Positions 61,272 to 64,000 of a stretch of 64,000 nt of DNA are shown here, piece by piece; within the stretch, counting starts at the first letter, position 1; each line of letters opens with the position of its first letter. Origin of the DNA: Oscillatoriales cyanobacterium. GTDB lineage: Bacteria; Cyanobacteriota; Cyanobacteriia; Cyanobacteriales; Microcoleaceae. The notes below the pieces were generated by a model. It was not told the DNA's origin, made no database searches, and saw only the letters and a program-made list of their open reading frames with translations. The translations under genes were made by a program, and so were the position numbers. Where the stretch lies: NCBI GenBank assembly GCA_004293365.1, contig RDYN01000041.1, positions 1-64,000 on the forward strand. The letters run 5' to 3'.

Positions 61272-62960
61272 TTACCCTTGCTTCAAAATCGGTGCCAACT
61301 CCTGGCGAAAACGAGTCCAAGCCGCAGCCGGTGCCGCATTGGAAGCAGTACCTTTCCGCATCAAAATCGCGCCGTCTTCAAAGCCAACAATCCCGTACTC
61401 TCCAGATTTGGACATTCGATCGATCGCCGGTACGATTTCCCGCAACTGTCCCCGTTCTCGCCTAAACGCAGCTTGATACTGCTGCAACTGCCACATATCG
61501 GCAATTACATATTCCATCTTCACGGCCTCTCCCGCATCATTCCGCAGTTCAAACATTGGAAACCGGAGAATTTCGCGGCGGCTTGACAAAATCGGCACAA
61601 TAGTATTCGTTGCAGCCACGCTAGCATTAGCAGGAATTTGAGCCAACAGCGGGCGCACTTGAGAAACGTGCTGCCACTGTCTGATCAGAGGAACCTGCAC
61701 CCAAGGATCGATCGCATCGGGCAAAATAAACGAAAAAGTCCGATTTGGGTTAGACGTGAAGGTAAAAAATAGCGACAAGCAGATGCAAAACGCCCAAAAG
61801 CGGCGAAACTTTGAAGACGAAGGGAAAGGAAACATCGCACTCGGAAAACGCAAGATTGTTTGTTCTCCCCTCCTAATTTTATCTTCTTCCTTTTGACGAG
61901 CAGCCCACCACAGGATTGCCCCGTAAAACAGTCCAGGAACTACAGTCATCGCATAGCGAATATTAATCGCCAACACCGACTCTCCTTTAGCTGAAAATAG
62001 CTTCAGCAGCGGGAAACCTGCGATCGTCCAAGATGCGGGCGCTACGGCAGGAACCAAGGCTAGCGGCAACCACTGACCGAGTAGGTATCTAATCTTACCA
62101 AAAAACGGCGTAAATAGCTCAGTCAGCAACCGCCCCGGATTGCTAACCATTCCCCAAAGAATTTCCAGCGTCGAAGCTTCATCTCCATCGGCATATTGAC
62201 CGAAGCGTTCCATCATAAACCGCTGGGAGATATCAGCAGAAAACAAAGGCATAATCAAATTAGTTAGCGCGATCGTGTAACCAAAACTGAGAATGCAGAC
62301 AGCCAAACCAGTCCGAGGGTAGCGCCGGCTCAAAATCATGTAAGCCCCCACGCCAAACAACACAATTCCCGAATCTTCTCGCACGGCCAAAATTAAAGTT
62401 GCCAGAATCCCAAACAGCGGCCAAGCGCGCTTCTCCATCGCCAGCAGCAAGCCGAAGACATAAAGCGGAATTTGACAAACATCGTGAAAATTGCCCATAG
62501 TCGGGCCGATAACCGCGTTAGCTGCGTAATAGCTCACCACAATTGTCGCCGACAACCGCGGTTCTAGATGGTGTCTGGCGAGAGCGTACAAAACTAAACC
62601 AGCCGCTGTAATTAAAGTCACCTGCAACACCGTCAAAGTGACTGGCGAGGGGAACAGCGAGTAAATTGGCAGCCACAGCATTAGGGCCGGGGTGAAATGC
62701 TGCCCCAACCGATAGTAGGATACTTCCGGGAGCTGGTTGTCATGAACGACATTAGTGGACAAAGCCGAAGACAGGGAACTCTCAAACAAGTGACCCCGAG
62801 TGCCGTTCCAAAAAAGTTGATTGAAAATGCCTTGGTCGTAGGTAGCGTAGAAGTTGTAGTAGCGGTGCAGCGTCAGCAGCAGGCACAGCACAAAAAAGGC
62901 GATCGCCACTTTAACCACTACCTGCAGCGACTCATTTTTCTTCCATCTCAAAAATGTCAT
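61272..62960 (-). CDS. DUF2079 multi-spanning membrane protein
   Basis: The 562-residue protein has about ten membrane segments, beginning with VVVKVAIAFFVLCLLLTLH and the conserved YYNFYATYDQGIFNQLFW start. Further DUF2079 blocks are YRLGQHFTPALMLWLPIYSL, GNFHDVCQIPLYVFGLLLAM and ILAVREDSGIVLFGVGAYM. The C-terminal ~140 residues are extracytoplasmic (AATNTIVPILSSRREILRF). The fold resembles GT-C glycosyltransferases, with acidic residues after the first helix (YDQG), so a lipid-linked sugar transferase role is possible but unproven. The GT4 gene downstream on the same strand fits a glycan context. Confidence 0.86.
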   Translation of the reverse strand: MTFLRWKKNESLQVVVKVAIAFFVLCLLLTLHRYYNFYATYDQGIFNQLFWNGTRGHLFESSLSSALSTNVVHDNQLPEVSYYRLGQHFTPALMLWLPIYSLFPSPVTLTVLQVTLITAAGLVLYALARHHLEPRLSATIVVSYYAANAVIGPTMGNFHDVCQIPLYVFGLLLAMEKRAWPLFGILATLILAVREDSGIVLFGVGAYMILSRRYPRTGLAVCILSFGYTIALTNLIMPLFSADISQRFMMERFGQYADGDEASTLEILWGMVSNPGRLLTELFTPFFGKIRYLLGQWLPLALVPAVAPASWTIAGFPLLKLFSAKGESVLAINIRYAMTVVPGLFYGAILWWAARQKEEDKIRRGEQTILRFPSAMFPFPSSSKFRRFWAFCICLSLFFTFTSNPNRTFSFILPDAIDPWVQVPLIRQWQHVSQVRPLLAQIPANASVAATNTIVPILSSRREILRFPMFELRNDAGEAVKMEYVIADMWQLQQYQAAFRRERGQLREIVPAIDRMSKSGEYGIVGFEDGAILMRKGTASNAAPAAAWTRFRQELAPILKQG

Positions 62961-63048
62961 TGGCCCGCCGTAATGAAATCATCGGACAATAGCATAAATC
63001 TAAAGTAAGTATTAAATTAAAGTAGAAGTGAAATAACTCGGCTCGGCA

Positions 63049-64000
63049 ATGGTCAATTATTTTCACCCGATCGAAAAAGTCAACAGCGTCAATCCGACAC
63101 CCGGCACCGGCGACACCGACTGTTCTCCCGAACAGGCGGCAAATTCCGCACCGCTTTTACAGCTTTTGCTGTTCGTAGACAAGCGTCCCTCTTCCAGGGA
63201 ACAGACCAGACACATCCGCAAGTACCTAAAGGATTTGAAGGCAGAGTGCGAATTTGAGCTTCAAGTCATCGACGTAGGAGAACAGCCGGATTTAGCCGAA
63301 CACTTTAAACTCGTAGCCACTCCCTCCCTGCTCAAAATTCATCCCGAGCCCAGACAAACTCTCGCCGGCAGCAATTTGATCGCCCAACTCGAACACTCGT
63401 GGCCCCGCTGGAAGCGTTCTGTAGAAGAATACGCTGCTCAGCAGCAGTCAGCGGAGGCTCTGGCTGCCAATCTGGTAGACCCAAAACCCATCTATTCCGT
63501 TGCTTGCGCCACCGAACTCGTGCAGCTTGCGGATGAAGTTTTTCGGCTCAAACAGGAAAAAGAACACCTGCAAGAGCAGTTGCAGTTGAAAGACCGGATT
63601 ATTGCGATGCTGGCTCACGACTTACGCAATCCCTTGACAGCCGCATCTTTGGCTTTGGAAACTTTGGAGTCAAATCAGAAGGTGAAGGAGGGGCAAAAGT
63701 CCCGTTTGACACCGACTCTAGCGGCTCATTTGATGAAACAAGCCCGCCGCCAAATCCGAATTGTCGATCGCATGATTACAGATATCCTGCAAGCAGCACG
63801 GGGTACTAACGCTCAACTCCACATTGAACCCAAAAAAATCGAACTGAGGGGAATTTGTCAAGATGTAATCCTGCAATTTGCCGACAAATTTCAGGCTAAA
63901 AGTCTGAATTTAGAAACAGACATTCCCGCAGATTTGCCCTTGGTTTATGCCGATCCCGATCGCATCAAACAAGTCATGGTCAACCTGCTGGACAACGCCA
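63049..64000 (+). CDS. sasA: Circadian clock-associated sensor kinase SasA, 3' end outside window
   Basis: The frame runs from the ATG at 63049 to the window edge without a stop, giving 317 residues. Residues ~35-125 are a thioredoxin-like KaiB-type domain ([40 protein letters not shown]), which binds KaiC. A linker coil ([15 protein letters not shown]) follows, then HisKA with H190 in [20 protein letters not shown]. The HATPase N box begins at the edge ([15 protein letters not shown]). SasA passes the KaiC signal to the response regulator RpaA to drive circadian transcription. The KaiB-like plus kinase arrangement is diagnostic. The real 3' end should lie about 70-80 codons beyond the window. 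Confidence 0.95.
   Translation, partial: MVNYFHPIEKVNSVNPTPGTGDTDCSPEQAANSAPLLQLLLFVDKRPSSREQTRHIRKYLKDLKAECEFELQVIDVGEQPDLAEHFKLVATPSLLKIHPEPRQTLAGSNLIAQLEHSWPRWKRSVEEYAAQQQSAEALAANLVDPKPIYSVACATELVQLADEVFRLKQEKEHLQEQLQLKDRIIAMLAHDLRNPLTAASLALETLESNQKVKEGQKSRLTPTLAAHLMKQARRQIRIVDRMITDILQAARGTNAQLHIEPKKIELRGICQDVILQFADKFQAKSLNLETDIPADLPLVYADPDRIKQVMVNLLDNA

Noticed and set aside
1-64000. Prophage or integrated plasmid in the window
   Set aside because: No integrase, capsid, terminase or replication genes are seen, and no tRNA-flanking direct repeat was found at the tRNA-Arg.

Overview
The window looks like chromosome of a filamentous, non-heterocystous cyanobacterium, probably of the Microcoleus/Oscillatoria type. 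This is inferred from gene content and style: dense GCGATCGC (HIP1) sites, and cyanobacterial or photosynthesis-linked genes (gun4, a PAM68 homologue, a PedR-like regulator, a DUF3181 gene, and sasA at the right edge). Intergenic regions are full of short dispersed repeats and heptamer tandem repeats. The genus call is inference; the cyanobacterial call is secure.

Layout. 1-6.3 kb: the 3' part of a CHAT protease-like gene, then a two-gene NLR-like module (nucleosidase-NB-ARC NTPase plus TPR-nucleosidase). 6.3-8.1 kb: small genes including a DUF4160/DUF2442 pair. 8.6-10.8 kb: a LeuC-type hydro-lyase and a RAYT transposase beside REP-like palindromes. 11.5-21.2 kb: mostly housekeeping (aquaporin, gluconokinase, fructokinase, PedR-like regulator, hisS, Uma2 protein, orphan m5C methyltransferase, aroF, PAM68 homologue, rpsO). 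21.3-27.2 kb: a CRISPR array of 53 repeats by my count, with intact cas2 but a frameshifted cas1 and no interference genes. 27.5-31.7 kb: ruvA, a DUF5615/DUF433 pair and a large AAA-like protein. 32-35.5 kb: unknown small genes, gun4, an Uma2 fragment and a free-standing DnaX-tail-like protein. 35.6-38.3 kb: a second NLR-like module, paralogous to the first but with an HTH in place of the nucleosidases. 38.3-42.9 kb: a MazF-type pair, a DUF2786 protein and a DUF790 nuclease (Bax1-like) with an XPB-like helicase. 43.4-55.1 kb: methyltransferase, alanine dehydrogenase, sfsA, GST, a NarL-type two-component system, a cyclophilin-RTX fusion, SppA peptidase and MurJ. 55.8-64 kb: a dead IS110 element, DUF3181, 2TM protein, moaC, tRNA-Arg, MFS transporter, a glycosyltransferase, a DUF2079 membrane protein and the 5' part of sasA.

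The most unusual content is the pair of paralogous NTPase-TPR modules 30 kb apart. They share a core and differ in the attached domains. In the first, both proteins carry a nucleoside-phosphorylase-fold domain with its key residues intact. This fits an NLR-like conflict or cell-suicide system whose effector acts on nucleosides or nucleotides, but the function is inferred. The second theme is a CRISPR locus that appears to have lost adaptation: one of its spacers contains a 26-nt match to a dispersed repeat near the cas genes. The third is the repeat content itself: at least five dispersed families, including a MITE-like family, and an inverted pair bracketing the 47.5-53.4 kb segment.
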